Source: Adineta vaga (taxonomy: Eukaryota; Rotifera). Taken from it: a stretch of 64,000 bases of DNA. The notes below the pieces were generated by a model that ran no database searches, was not told where the DNA came from, and saw only the letters and a list, made by a program, of their open reading frames with translations. The DNA is taken from NCBI GenBank assembly GCA_021613535.1, contig CP075492.1, positions 1,736,001 to 1,800,000 on the forward strand. Direction: 5' to 3'. Within the stretch, counting starts at the first letter, position 1. Each line of letters starts with the position of its first letter. Shown piece by piece: positions 1-11,036 of the stretch. The position numbers and the translations under genes were made by a program.

Positions 1-613
1 CTTCAACATATATGTTTAATCATCTCAGTCAGTTTCCAAGACAATTATCATTAATAGATGATAACATTAAAGAATGTTTTGATTGTATCAAATTTAGATT
101 AATTATCTGAAAATTGTTCGTTGAGAAAATTTAACAAATTATAATTATATTGAAATGCACGTATATAAGTATCACAAAGGTGACTGCAATCACGCACTTT
201 TCGTTCATATAAGGAAGCACGAGAAATCTATGAAAGATCATTTGCCATCAAACAGAAGTTTCCAAATAATCAATCATTGGGCACAGCTTACACTAATATG
301 AGCATATCAAATAGGTCAAAGTTATTTATAAAAAAAAATTTATTTGAAAAAGTGATCGACTTCAAAAATGGAAAAACAATTCGAAATCTGTCAACGATCA
401 GTTATCAAACAAACTTTCAACATAAGAATTTAGCTTCTTATGTTATCGCTTCACAGCTGTTCCAATCATTATATATTTGATTTTAATATTTAATATAATA
501 GACTGGTAAAATATTTCGATTGGAATCGATAATGAATCATTTGTTTGATAAGCCTCAGGTAATTGGAAGTGCCACCCATGACGATATGTTCTTACTAGAA
601 TGTAAAAAGATAA
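1..613. other. AT-rich sequence with no recognised gene
   Basis: No reading frame here has a recognisable domain. A 67-codon frame at 277-480 has no ATG at its start and no family resemblance, so it is not called. Confidence 0.5.
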
Positions 614-1011
614 TTATAAGTGAAATGTTTCGATCAAGTCACTAGCTGATATATATATATATATACCCTTATGATCATTATTAAATCCATGGTCAAGAAT
701 ATATCGAGCGCATACTTGTGAACATGGATAAACAAGAATTTCTTCAATTTGATCGTTATGTCGACGATTGTGAATAACTGTTTTCTGGTCAAGATAATGA
801 TAGGACCATGATGGATTTTCGATTTTATCAATTTGAATCACATCTTCTCTTTTTCTGTCATATTTTTTGGCTACTGTTTTGAACTATTCAGATGATTCTT
901 CAACAGGTTGTAAGACACTTGGTTCCATTGACCAAACTTCGTTTGTAGGCAAACTCAAAAATGGATAGACTGTATGTTGTGTTTCAATACGAGAATCAAA
1001 TAGACGACCAT
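614..1011 (-). pseudogene. PARP catalytic-domain fragment
   Basis: Read leftwards from about 1011, an open frame enters a stretch like the start of a PARP catalytic domain: a hydrophobic helix with the motif IDKIENPSWSYHYL, a short loop, then CSQ followed by an IL..GFN segment, matching the usual order of IxRIQNP..., HG(C/T)S and GFN in PARP12/14-type mono-ADP-ribosyltransferases. An in-frame TAG at 884-886 breaks it. The frame runs into an AT microsatellite at about 650 and stops at 614, so most of the catalytic fold is missing. Its upstream end coincides with a telomere-like block at 1011. Family assignment is by motif order only; the gene is certainly not intact. Confidence 0.5.
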
Positions 1012-1060
1012 CTTGAGGGTGGGTGTGAGTATATTAATTCACGCTTATCCACATTTACAT
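1011..1060. repeat. Telomere-like dispersed element 1
   Basis: It begins ATCTTGAGGGTGGGTGTG, the shared outer end of this family followed by a TGTGGG-like arm. The core is AT-rich, and a degraded C-rich arm follows (TTATCCACATTTAC). It lies at the edge of the PARP fragment. Confidence 0.6.
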
Positions 1061-1521
1061 TCATACGAAAAGTACCTTCAGGATATTCTGTTTTGTATTG
1101 TCAAGCACCTCTGTACTTTTTCTCCAGAAGAGAAAATACTTGACCACGAATCATATGATCTGAAGTTGAGCTTAACAGTAAACCTTTCATGTTTACCTTG
1201 AAGGTCAGTAAATACTTCACTGTACCGTTCTATTGTTCTTATCGTTTCGTTCTCTAAAATGAGAATTTTCCCAGTGATTAAAATACATTTATATACTTTC
1301 TTCCTAGTTTTTACTTTCTGTTGCAAAAAAATAAACTGAACGACGCAAAAAAAAAGAAAGAAAAAAATTTCAGAGCTGAAAAGAATAGATGCAAGGACTT
1401 TCCAGCGATTCGATGATATTTCTATTATGAGTTTCTTAGAAATCAAATTTTATTTTTTATTTCTAAATACAATAAGTATTTCTTAAAAAGTCGATTATTG
1501 TCAATATCCTTTAGACTGTAT
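1061..1521. other. Spacer with a weak coding remnant on the minus strand
   Basis: Minus-strand frames between 1060 and 1220 read as plausible protein (for example a GQVFSLLEKKYRGA stretch) but carry a stop and no known motif. They may be more of the broken PARP gene. Otherwise the spacer is A/T-rich. Confidence 0.3.
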
Positions 1522-2430
1522 TTATTTCTTATTCTTTGCGGCATCGGCGAGCTTGCTAAAATCCATAGTACATGCATAACTTTGCGGTTTTTGTTGACCA
1601 TCTTGATAGAATTTTCCATGTTCTAGTTCGTTATGAGAAGCTTTGACTGTATATAGAATAGAATCTGCGCCAAGTTCAGGTGAACGTGAACCAGGTCCAT
1701 GATTATTCAAATCAGTTGAGCAATAACCTGGACATACAGCTAAGATAAGCACATTTTTGGCACCAGACCATTCACGTGCTTCAATACGTGTAAGAGCAGT
1801 AAGTGCTGTTTTCGATACACCATAAATTAAGAAAGGCGACTTGGCATTATAACCGATCTTTTCAGTAGTTTTCGATCCAATTGATGCAATGAAATCTTCC
1901 ACAAGACCATCAAGCTGCTCCTGTGTCAATGTCGACGATTTGTATTTGTTTTGAAGATCGCTCGACATCTCATGTAATGTCCAGGCACCTACTTCACTTG
2001 AGACATTGATTATACGTCCATTCTCTTTAATAAGTGGAGAAAAATGTTTATTGAGAAACTTAATACCATAATAATTAGTAGCAAAAGTTTCTCTAGCACT
2101 ATCAACAGTCGTTTCCATCTTTGAAATACCAGCATTATTAATGAGAATATCTAATTGACCTCCATACTTTTGTTTAATTTCATTAGCAGCACGTGAAATA
2201 CTTTCTGGTGATGATGTATCTAATTGTAGAAGATGCACGTTCGATGGCGAGCCCAGTTGAGTGAGTGCGTCTTGACCTCGTTTTAAATCGCGACTACCAA
2301 GAAGAATAAGGTCATTGTTCGACGACGATGACGGCTCTTTTATAAGTTTCTTTATAACTTCAAAACCTAAACCTTTATTGGCTCCAGTAATAAGGATAAC
2401 CCGTTGTTGTTGTTGTTTTGTTGATGACAT
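1522..2430 (-). CDS. Short-chain dehydrogenase, carbonyl reductase (CBR1) type
   Basis: A 302-residue, single-exon NADPH-dependent oxidoreductase expected in the cytosol. The Rossmann nucleotide motif TGANKGLG is at residues 15-22 and NNAG at 98-101. The catalytic set is Ser144/145 in NVSS, Tyr203 and Lys207 (YGVSK), followed by the CPGYCSTD loop. The long stretch between the catalytic Ser and Tyr is typical of CBR1-like monomeric carbonyl reductases, as is the length (human CBR1 is 277 residues). Known family members reduce carbonyls such as quinones and prostaglandins; the substrate here cannot be told. The ATG is preceded by an A/T-rich leader and the C-terminus is lysine-rich. Intact. Confidence 0.9.
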   Translation of the reverse strand: MSSTKQQQQRVILITGANKGLGFEVIKKLIKEPSSSSNNDLILLGSRDLKRGQDALTQLGSPSNVHLLQLDTSSPESISRAANEIKQKYGGQLDILINNAGISKMETTVDSARETFATNYYGIKFLNKHFSPLIKENGRIINVSSEVGAWTLHEMSSDLQNKYKSSTLTQEQLDGLVEDFIASIGSKTTEKIGYNAKSPFLIYGVSKTALTALTRIEAREWSGAKNVLILAVCPGYCSTDLNNHGPGSRSPELGADSILYTVKASHNELEHGKFYQDGQQKPQSYACTMDFSKLADAAKNKK

Positions 2431-3348
2431 TGTAAATTAATACTTTAATTTCGATAGAGTAATAATCTAAAATTTGAAAACCTTTTTTTCTCAAAAGAAT
2501 GATCGTGAAAGAAAATCTACAAAAAATGACGACGAAGTAAAAATTTGTCGAGCGTCTTATAGGCACCAGAATGTTTCTTTCACCTAAATATTAAAAAAAT
2601 GCATCGTCATATACTACTGATGATTTATGTTGGCCACGAACAAGCAAAAAACTGTTTTTATGAAGCGGAGAGAATGGAAATATGCTTTCTTTATGCGTTT
2701 CTCTTTCTCGTTCTTTCAGGACGTTATCGTGCGCTGTATGCCCTTGTGTGCATTGAGCACGTTAAAGTAAATGTGATGTTACGTTTACATAATCGGTAGA
2801 ATTTTTACATACTAAAAACATTGATAACATTGTAAATTTTCAAGAAAACTCTTTTGTCTTTTGACGGTATATGTACGATAGATTTGTCTTATATTCTATC
2901 GATAAGAAAATTATTTCCGTATTTTTATCTGAATAAAGTTTGAACTAGCAAATAAATATAACTTGATATCATTATTCACACTTTAGAACTGTTTATATTT
3001 CTCTTAATTGGAGAGTGTGAGTGTGAGATGAATGACCCACCGTTACGTTCACACATACTCGCCCTATACTCGTCATCAAACAAATAATATTATCAACGAA
3101 AATGAATCAATAAAGAATGCAAAACCATAGCGTTGCTCAGTGACAACCTAAATATAAATATTTCACATTTATTTCATTATAAAAATTTAAACATATGCGT
3201 GCTCATATAAGGCCTCATCTTTTACTTCGTTTTCGTTGTTGATGACTCTCAGTCCAGTTAACTTATCTCTCAAGATACTATTGTCAAACAAAACAAAAGT
3301 ACCTTTACAAGAAAAAAATATTTTGTTTTTGCTTAAGATATTTTCTAT
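2431..3348. other. Intergenic sequence, nothing recognised
   Basis: A/T-rich spacer with no domain-bearing frame on either strand. Short frames at 2599-2799 and 3305-3487 look like chance. Confidence 0.5.
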
Positions 3349-3600
3349 ATAGGAAATCAATATTTACTTCATCAACAACAGTCAGTAACTTTCGACAATG
3401 AGATTGTTGATGAAAAAACATTGAGTAATCTGTGCAAAGCTTGTTTTGAAAATGATGTTGAATCTGTTCAAGCATTATTCGCAACATCTCCCTTCGAGAC
3501 TATCAACTGTCGAAAAGTAAATGGTAGTACTGATTTACATATTTCAGTAGAAATCAAATAATTGTATCAGTTGTTCGAGAACATCATGCTAGTGAAATAC
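3349..3600 (+). pseudogene. Ankyrin-repeat fragment
   Basis: An open frame from about 3349 to the TAA near 3552 contains an ankyrin-like helix pair (LSNLCKACFENDVESVQALF) and the repeat-start signature NGSTDLHISVE, close to the consensus NGxTALHxAVE. After the stop, a shifted frame reads a further helix ending EHHAS, again ankyrin-like. It is therefore a short remnant of an ankyrin protein with a stop and a frameshift. A TATAG just upstream could be an old splice acceptor. Nothing else of the gene is visible nearby. Confidence 0.5.
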
Positions 3601-4333
3601 ACCTCCATTAATTATGATAGGATTATATATCGCTTATTGAATCTTATTCCTTCTAGTCCATGGAAAAATGCAATAAAAGCAAAATAAACGATGGTAATCT
3701 TAAATTCTATCGAGAATCATATTGATTCACCAAATCAACAGACTAAAGTAAACTTATGAAAAAATATCAATAATCTTGAGGTTTTGAATTTATTTATTTT
3801 CTATATTAAATGAAAATTTCCGATCATTTTCAACCTCTAACACCCTATTTTCCATTCAGATTAATTCAAAATCTCAAGATTATTGATATTTTCATACATT
3901 ATTATATAAAAGTAGAATTAAAACGATTTGAGTACTTAATATTATTTTCAAATTGGTTGTGGACTGAATTTAACAACGTTCAATATGTACAAGATTATGA
4001 TGTTTATGTTTGTGTTTTTCTTCATTTTTTCTTTTTTTGTAAGATCTATTGTATTGTTGAAAATGATCGAAAAAAGATCGAAAATTTCCATTTGGTATGG
4101 AAAATAAATTATTTCATACTAAATTACATATATTTCAATTTCGGTAAAGTAAAAGTATTGATGAAAACTTTTCCGAGAGCGGAGAAGTAGAACCATCTAT
4201 TTACTTAGGCACGTGTGAAACACTATTGTACGCAAACAACTTCTCACTACTATTGTGATGACGCCTGCTGAACGGAGAGAATAAAATCAATCGGTCAATA
4301 CCATTGTTCTTCCTTCTTGTTTGATTGACCCTA
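3601..4333. other. Intergenic sequence, nothing recognised
   Basis: A 126-codon frame at 3810-4190 is Phe/Tyr/Ile-rich, as expected from A/T-rich DNA, and has no family features. Confidence 0.5.
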
Positions 4334-4404
4334 TTCGAGGGTGGGTGTGGATGTGTGTGTGGTATCATTAATCGTACCTACCCTGTCACCCACACCCATC
4401 CACT
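4334..4404. repeat. Telomere-like dispersed element 2
   Basis: Left arm TTCGAGGGTGGGTGTGG extends through further GTGTG units. A core with ATCATTAATCGTACC follows, then the right arm CACCCACACCCATCC. G-rich to C-rich polarity. Confidence 0.75.
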
Positions 4405-4671
4405 CTTCTTTGATTTGAACTTTATATTCTGTATCAGAAAGAAATAAACAAAGCCATTGATCATCAGGTCTAGTTTTAGTGAAACTTTTGATTCTAGGAA
4501 AACTCGAGGGACAACCCTTCCCTTCCCCAACATTCAAAACTTTGAGGCAGCCCTGCTCGTACGGATCAATTCCATCAGTTTTCGGAAGGTTTGCTTGACC
4601 TAGATATTGTACGAGACTAGATAGGTACTGGCATACATGCGAGAATAATGTTTTATTGTTACAATAAAAAG
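4405..4671 (-). other. Open minus-strand frame of unknown nature
   Basis: The minus-strand frame reads without a stop from beneath the end of the DUF2383 gene into the telomere-like element. The part outside both, about 90 codons, looks protein-like (for example DDQWLCLFLSDTEYKVQI), but I do not recognise it. It may be a gene fragment cut at the element, or the 3' untranslated region of the DUF2383 gene. Confidence 0.25.
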
Positions 4672-5205
4672 TTAGAGAGCATAGAGAGATGCATCTTGTT
4701 CTTTGATGCTTTTGAGTTGTTCTTGAAGAACTCGCCAAACCTTGTCCGTGAGGTGTTCAGGTTCCGAGAGTGCCGTTATATAGTGATCAATCAGATGCGT
4801 CTCACCGCGGTGAAGTTCGGGGAAGATCTCTGCTTTGTCAAGACCATCATTGAACCAAGCCTTGACGTTGATCCACGAATCATGGACAGCTTCCATAGCC
4901 GACCCCGATGTAACTCTAAATAGAACGAAAAGGTAGAGGATAGAGAGAAAAAGAAAAGAAAAGAAAACTCACGGTTCAATTCCCATATCGCTTCTGAGAA
5001 CACTCGACAATTCCTCAATGAAGCGAAATCGATTTGTGGCCACTTTTTGAAATAGTATTTCAAGTTCAAGATCCTTGCAATCTTCAGCACATGCTCTGTA
5101 GCCATTGTACGAATCATAGAGATTCTCCAACACCCGTTGACATTCGGATATGGTCTTTGGAGATCCCTTAACTAGAACATCTATTGTTGAGTTCGATGCG
5201 TCCAT
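4672..5205 (-). CDS. PA2169/DUF2383-family four-helix protein (bacterial type), two exons
   Basis: Exon 1 is 5205-4973 and exon 2 is 4915-4672; the 57-nt intron has GTGAG and TTTAG ends. Together they give 477 nt, 158 residues. The product matches the PA2169-type DUF2383 family along its length: an N-terminal helix, then GYRACAEDCKDLELEILF, a second helix, AMEAVHDSWINVKAWF, and the C-terminal HRGETHLIDHYITAL helix. The family is almost wholly bacterial, predicted to form a ferritin-like helical bundle of unknown function. A spliced copy in a eukaryotic context points to an acquired gene that has since gained an intron. Unsplit length is normal for the family. No targeting signal is seen. Confidence 0.8.
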
Positions 5206-6507
5206 TTTCTATCAGCAGTAAGAATGAGTTTAAAGGAACAAGCGAAGGAAAAAAGAAATGAATGAATGAAGGAAGGAAAGAATATTTGACTATATATATA
5301 CCACTTTTCTTTCCTTCTCTTCGATAATAGTACTATGCATTTGTTAATCGTGATTATGCCAACGCTCGCCATGTACAAAAGAGGTCGCATAGCGTCAGTA
5401 TGAGTAACAAAAAAAGCATTGCAAATAATATTAAGAGGAAGATAAGTAAAAGAACAATCATTCAGCTGAATGTCTCATAGTTAAAAATGAAACAATAAAT
5501 CTTGAGGGTGAAGGTGTGGATGTCAGTCGAGCAAACTATGACGTCTTTCCACTTTGTTAAAGAGTCTTATCAGGATGTTTTGATTTGATATTTATTTGGA
5601 AGCATCAGTCTATCGAAACTGACGATTTTTCGATCGTTTTTGTATATGAGTGTTGTGATCATAAAACATTCATCAAGGCTATTATCAAATTATAGCATTT
5701 GATAGGACGAAAAGTGTTCTACAAAATCGAAATAAATCGCTGCCATAAGTAAACTGAACCATACTTTAAAACTGTATTGAATCCAAACTACTGATAAAAT
5801 GTCGAAACGTTCAGAACAATATTGTCCATTACAGATGATTTTCAGATTTTTTATTGAAAATACACATCCTTTTCTTTTATGGAAAAATCGATTATTTTCG
5901 CGAGAAGTTAGATTGTTCCGATGCAGCACTAGAATATGTTTGCAAATAAGAGTTACCTATCATCATGACGCGTTCTTTTTTTATTGATAAGATCATAAAA
6001 AACGAAAGAAACACCTGAATTAGAATATTTCTTCGAGTATCTTCTTTGAACTCTAGTTTGACTCACGAATCGCTGCAGGAAATAAAATGATATCGAATCA
6101 ATGACATCGATAGCATGTTAAAGAAAATCTACACTGGAGCATACTGACAGGTTTTCATAATATCCTTGGAAAATACATAAGATGCTATATGGAGAGACTA
6201 TGGAAGAAAATACCTAACAAAAAGAAAGATTTCTATGACGAACATCTTACTAATGTACCATAATGGGCGAAAGCCATGCAAAGATAGATATGAGTAAAAT
6301 ATGACTTAGAATACGAACAAGTATTCATATGCATTTGATTGCTAGAACAGATATTGCAAAGTTGATCATTCTCATATTGTTGTTGATCTAACATATCACT
6401 TCTCTAATTCTTTGAAAAACAGCTCAGTGATCAACTTCCTTAACATTACACATATGGATTACACCGCAAGTTAGATGAGCTCATTGCAAAGACAAAAAAG
6501 GAAAATT
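5206..6507. other. Intergenic sequence with one half element
   Basis: Mostly A/T-rich with no convincing gene. Frames at 5690-5987 on both strands overlap and show no family features. A solitary telomere-like arm lies at 5502-5530. Confidence 0.5.
5502..5530. repeat. Telomere-like dispersed element 3 (half)
   Basis: ATCTTGAGGGTGAAGGTG has the family's outer end and a short G-rich arm. No matching C-rich arm follows. Confidence 0.5.
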
Positions 6508-6566
6508 TTGGATGTGTGTGTGGGTATATCCTCTTCACGCACATCTACACACCCATGCCCTCAATA
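6508..6566. repeat. Telomere-like dispersed element 4
   Basis: Left arm GGATGTGTGTGTGGGT, core ATATCCTCTTCACGC (shared with the element at 28864), right arm ACACACCCATGCCCTCAA. It replaces the 3' end of the F-box/LRR pseudogene. Confidence 0.7.
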
Positions 6567-7138
6567 AATCATTTAAACTACAACAGTTAATCGATAAATG
6601 CACCATTGATGAAAATTGAATATATGAATTCGATTTTGGAAGTGATTGTTTAGGTATAAGTGATGTTTGCAATTGTGACATTGCAGGTAATTGAAATATC
6701 ATATCATCTGATAATTCATAACAATCGATCATTCGAAGAGAAGATAATTCAGATAGTAATGATAATATTTTGTAAAGAGAATTCCAATTATTTTCTGTTA
6801 TTTTGTGTAAAGTTATTGAACGAAGATGAGAAAGTTGTAAAAGTAAAAATTTTGAAAGAAATAAATGAACTGGATAACATGTATTTTCATTTGATAAATG
6901 TAATGAATAAAGTTGATTTTGAATTGTTTTATCAGTTGATAATTTCTGACAAAATTCCTTACATTGAAATTTGTTTTGAATATTTTCGAAACTTAGACTA
7001 AATGGAATCTTTCGTATAAGAATATTGAAACGATGATTTAATTGATCAAACGAATAAAAACTATGAATAATATTGAGATATTGAAAAACATTGAAATAAG
7101 ATTTCATTTGGTAAAATTTCAAATTTTGTTTGTGACAT
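6567..7138 (-). pseudogene. F-box/LRR-type gene, frameshifted and cut at its 3' end
   Basis: The reading frame starts at the ATG at 7138-7136 with a typical F-box opening (FEILPNEILF). It loses frame in a run of five Ts just after codon 17 and continues one frame over through FDQLNHRFNILIRKIP, the usual bdelloid F-box tail, and then leucine-rich repeats with LRSITL and LSSLRMIDC. One T too many explains the shift. The last residues of the continuing frame are encoded by the telomere-like element, so the rest of the LRR domain is missing. F-box proteins are substrate adaptors for SCF ubiquitin ligases; this copy cannot make one. Confidence 0.7.
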
Positions 7139-7550
7139 TGTGATAAGAATTTATAAATTGTGAAATAACGTCTTTTTACTGCTTCTTTTCATATCAAAAA
7201 TAGCATGTTGGTTAATATCTAAAGGTATCTGTTTAATAACTCATGATGTTGTTTGAAGAAAAAGTCGATAGCTTGAGGAAAAAACTTTCTCGATGAATAA
7301 ATACTTGAAGAAGATATTGGAGCAGTTAGTATTGGATTAAAATATAAAACACGGCATATAATATATGTGATTTATTGTATTCGAAGGAAAGAAATAGAAA
7401 TAAAAGAGGATTAAAGTTTAATATCAAGATGAATTTTGTTGTTGCTGAGCCAATGAATTCGTTGCCATATTTATCAATAATATTTTAGATCATAGCTTCT
7501 AAGATACGGTGCAAAAGTTTTTGTACAATATGTTCGACTTTATCACACCA
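7139..7550. other. Intergenic sequence, nothing recognised
   Basis: A/T-rich. A glutamine-run frame on the minus strand near 7430-7475 is too short to call. Confidence 0.4.
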
Positions 7551-7640
7551 CATGAGGGTGTGAATGGGGGTGGATGTCCGTGTGGTTGAGAGTGTGGGTC
7601 TCTTCTATTCACTTCTCACCCACACCCACCCTCAAGATTT
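7551..7640. repeat. Telomere-like dispersed element 5
   Basis: Left arm CATGAGGGTGTGAATGGGGG followed by further G-rich units, core GGGTCTCTTCTATTCAC (shared with the element at 24260), right arm CCCACACCCACCCTCAAGAT. One of the most complete copies. Confidence 0.85.
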
Positions 7641-8276
7641 GACTACGACCATGTATAAAACGATTGACAGGATATTTTATTAATTTATAAAACAGTATCG
7701 CGTGTGCACATAAACTCAAGTATAAGAATCAATATAATCTTGTTTAAAAGGGCGTTGTCAGCATACATATACTTTTTCTTTCCTCTCTGTGTTTTTTTAT
7801 CACGAATCATTGACGTCAAATTTGAAAGTTCAACTTTACAATGAAAGTGATATAGAACGAAGGAGATGGATCATCGTCCTTAAAAATTTATTTTGTTTGT
7901 AATAACAAGTTCGTGTTATTTTCTATACTCGTTGCTGATGAATGATTTTCATTGGTTAAGCAAAATTGTCTCAATATGTTAATATAGAACAAATCCATAC
8001 AATCACCATGATCTTTGATACGATGTTGTGATTTTCGTTGTGCGAGGAATGTAAAAAAAGTGATTATAATCAAATTATGATAAAAATCAAAAATAACAGT
8101 AAGAAAAAAAACTAGTTTTGCTTCTTAAACAGTTCAGGTAAGTAGGAAGACAAACAACTGCATATTTTTGAAATTCAAAGAGAAAAATTAACAAGTATTT
8201 TTCATTCATTTTATAAGAAGTTATGACATTGATTACATTTCTGTTGAAATAATAATAGAAAATATTAGAAAAAGAA
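7641..8276. other. Intergenic sequence upstream of the secreted-protein gene
   Basis: A/T-rich, with no recognised gene. It must contain the promoter of the gene starting at 8277, but no clear core element is visible. Confidence 0.4.
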
Positions 8277-8993
8277 ATGAAAACTATTTCAATTACTAAA
8301 TTTTTTTTGCAAATAGTATTATGTATTTCGTGTTGTGCAAGTCACCGATATGTTTTACCTCGACATTTTTTTATCGATAATTATCAAGAACATTTGGTTT
8401 TGTATGATGAATCGAATTCTACAAATCCATTAACTTTCGATATTCGTTTACGTTATGTATTGGGCCAAGATCGACTTATAATTGCTGATTCATCATCCCC
8501 TAAAAAAATTCTTTACAAAATTATTTGTCAAAACAAAGACTATTGTCATATCCTCGGTTGGACAAGAAATCGAACCAATGTAACAGTTTTAGCTACTCTC
8601 AATACAATGGCATGGTATCCATATCCAACAAAAACTGATCCAGAATTTTACATAGAAGAAGAACGTAATGAAACTAATGACAAAATTAAATCGACAGCAT
8701 TGTTGCAGCAACCTCTGTTAATTTCAAGTGAACTATTTGATGATGTATTGAATGTGACTTTCTTTCCTTTACAGAGAAAATATACAATTGCCTATGGTAC
8801 AGGTGATATTGTAGTTGATATCAATCATTTTGATCGTAGCACACCATATGATGATAAGATTGTCTATTTTTTACAAATTGTCGAAGATGTTAATTCAAAA
8901 ATTGATCCCGCTTTTCTTATTAGCATTTGCATTTCGATAGATTACATGGAATGGCCATATTATTTTTCATCCAGTTATTCGATATACTTCTAA
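8277..8993 (+). CDS. Secreted protein of unknown function
   Basis: A 238-residue frame with a signal peptide at its N-terminus (FFLQIVLCISCCAS) and presumed cleavage just after it. The mature part has N-glycosylation sequons (NST, NRTNVT, NET, NVT), two cysteines in a CQNKDYC motif and mostly beta-type hydrophobic spacing. I do not recognise the family. The final residues (YFSSSYSIYF) look less protein-like than the rest, so the true 3' end may have been lost or lie in another exon. No neighbours bear on its role. Confidence 0.6.
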   Translation: MKTISITKFFLQIVLCISCCASHRYVLPRHFFIDNYQEHLVLYDESNSTNPLTFDIRLRYVLGQDRLIIADSSSPKKILYKIICQNKDYCHILGWTRNRTNVTVLATLNTMAWYPYPTKTDPEFYIEEERNETNDKIKSTALLQQPLLISSELFDDVLNVTFFPLQRKYTIAYGTGDIVVDINHFDRSTPYDDKIVYFLQIVEDVNSKIDPAFLISICISIDYMEWPYYFSSSYSIYF

Positions 8994-9518
8994 TCTTATT
9001 TATTGAAACACAAAACAAAGGAATACATTTTATGATATTTATCTGATGAATAGAATTTGTGAAACTAGCCATTTTTCGTAAATATTAAACGTAGAATCTT
9101 GAATAAGAAAGGCAACAAATTAAATGATCAGTTCGATATGTTGATCAGTAGAAAATTCAGTGCTGAGGAATTATTAAATTTGCTTGTTTATTTAATTATT
9201 TAATTATTTAAATGCATATGTCCTAGGCAAAATTGAGTCTTAGACAAAATTAAACTTAGGTAAAATTCGTTTATAATTAGGCGCACAGGCAAGAAATTAG
9301 TTTTTCTTTTATAATTAAATGCTATTTTTTATTCAGGTAATTTAGATAAATGTTTTAACCATAATGAATAGTGGGTGACAGCGCAGGTGAATAGATAGTG
9401 GAAGTATCTTAGAAGTACACTGAATTCCCAGATGGTCATAATAGTAATTTCAAAAAAGACAAGATCATTAGACAATTTATAGTTGGTTGAATAAAGCTAG
9501 AAAAACATGGACGAGACG
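8994..9518. other. Intergenic sequence, nothing recognised
   Basis: A/T-rich, with a small run of TTTAATTA units at about 9190 and repeated AAATT(A/G)A(A/G) phrases to 9270. No gene. Confidence 0.4.
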
Positions 9519-9571
9519 AAGGGTGTGGGTGTGGGTGTAAAACGTTCACCACACCCACAACCTCGAGATTT
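9519..9571. repeat. Telomere-like dispersed element 6
   Basis: Left arm GGGTGTGGGTGTGGGTG is close to a pure TGTGGG run; short core TAAAACGTTCAC; right arm CACACCCACAACCTCGAGAT. It sits at the 5' edge of the next pseudogene. Confidence 0.85.
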
Positions 9572-9576
9572 GGTAA

Positions 9577-10245
9577 TTTAAAATGTTATTCTACGAATAT
9601 TCAACGTATGAAACAAGTCGAAACATTAGTTTTGAAAAGAGGTGCATGTCTTGAATGTGATGATCTTGCATTCGGTGATTTCAATTTAGAAGTTCAAATG
9701 TTCAAAATATGGATTATTTCAAATCATTAGCTTCTAAAAAATAAAGATTTTATTATCTATTGTGTGAATCTGATGTTCTTTTCTTTCTCTTGCAAGCTGT
9801 TTTTAAAATACGAATTGACCAATGTATTTATCATGTTAATATAGAATGATATTATACAATAGTGAATTCATTTTTTTACAAATAGAATTATGGTCAGATG
9901 ATTCTAATGTTATTCTTTATATTTATCGTTATATTCCACATGTACGTTATTTTTTTTAATCAGTTGAATCATTGTCGAACTATGGTCAATGTGATCACAA
10001 TTAGTTATGAAAGACGACTATTATTTATGAAACTAACTGATGAAAAACCATTCGAAACATGTTTAGCCAATAAAGATCTTGTATTCATATTATTACAGAA
10101 GAAAGAACGAAAATTATTGGAAAAAGTATTGCCATTGTCCCCGTCACTTATTGATGAATTAGATGGAAATGGTTATCATTTATCATGCTATGTTTGTTTA
10201 AAAGTTCATGGTTGTCGAAATCGATTGGTAGATATGTTAATTTGA
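9577..10245 (+). pseudogene. F-box/ankyrin-type gene fragment, paralogue of the gene at 24.3-25.9 kb
   Basis: Two blocks match the intact minus-strand gene at 24336-25907. The first (9604-9729) contains MKQVETLVLKRGACLECDD, equivalent to KQIESLILTQGASFQYDE there. The second (9955-10245) contains NKDLVFILLQKKERKLLEK and the ankyrin-like end GNGYHLSCYVCLKVHGCRNR, equivalent to NKDLLFILLKKKQMKILK and its CLHVSGCRHR. The middle has decayed, with stops between blocks. The N-terminal F-box half is absent and its place is taken by the telomere-like element. Not functional. Confidence 0.75.
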
Positions 10246-10685
10246 ATGAAATTAAATTACTAAGAAGTCGATAATATGAATGAAATTTATAATCAACTTT
10301 CAACTATATTTAAATACATATGAATATCTTTTCTGATCAATATTAAGTTCTATTATCTAAATAGTTTTAATACAAATAAAATGCTTTATTTTCAATCCTC
10401 GAAATACTGAAAAATATTCGCTATAGAATAGAATAGCATATATAAAACACTATATAGTTGTGTCTATATCCTAAGTGTCCAAAGAAGGATTAATAAAAAC
10501 AGTTTTCGATTGTTCCTATGTAATTTTATTCAGCTGAGAGTGTTCATATAATGCAAACCAAAAGAAAGCAAATGAAAAATGCAACAAATATGTTCCAGCA
10601 AATGTGAAGTACTACAACACTAAATTCTAATAAACGACGACAAGATTAATAACAAATGTTGATACTCAAAAACAATCATTTGATG
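10246..10685. other. Intergenic sequence, nothing recognised
   Basis: A/T-rich, no gene. Confidence 0.4.
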
Positions 10686-11036
10686 TTATCGTTGTTTTTT
10701 GTTAGGTAATTGTCCATGAGGAAAAGTGTATTTTCTTTCATTTTGGATATTCAATAATTCACCCGTTTCCTTGATCAGTTCTTCAGTAATTCATTTTACT
10801 TATTCATCACCAGCTCCAATCAAAGCATTATCAAGACGTTCTCGAATTTCACTCACCAATAACAAAGCCTTCTTTGGTTTGGTTAACAAATAATGTTCCT
10901 GATCGATCAATTTTTTCATTTCATCATAGGAGTTACTATTCTTTTCATTCTCCTTTCTCAAACGATCGTTAGCAGCTTTTAATGCTCATTGTTCTTGAAG
11001 ATAAACTGGTTAGGCTTTTAGTACAGCACGAATCAT
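10686..11036 (-). pseudogene. Coiled-coil gene remnant with four stop codons
   Basis: Read on the minus strand from the ATG at 11036 to the TAA at 10686-10688, one frame runs the whole way but with four internal stops (two TAA, two TGA). Between them is good helical sequence such as ALKAANDRLRKENEKNSNS and KKALLLVSEIRERLDNALIG, and a lysine-rich C-terminus. The frame is otherwise unbroken, so point mutation rather than indels killed it. I do not recognise the family. Confidence 0.55.
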
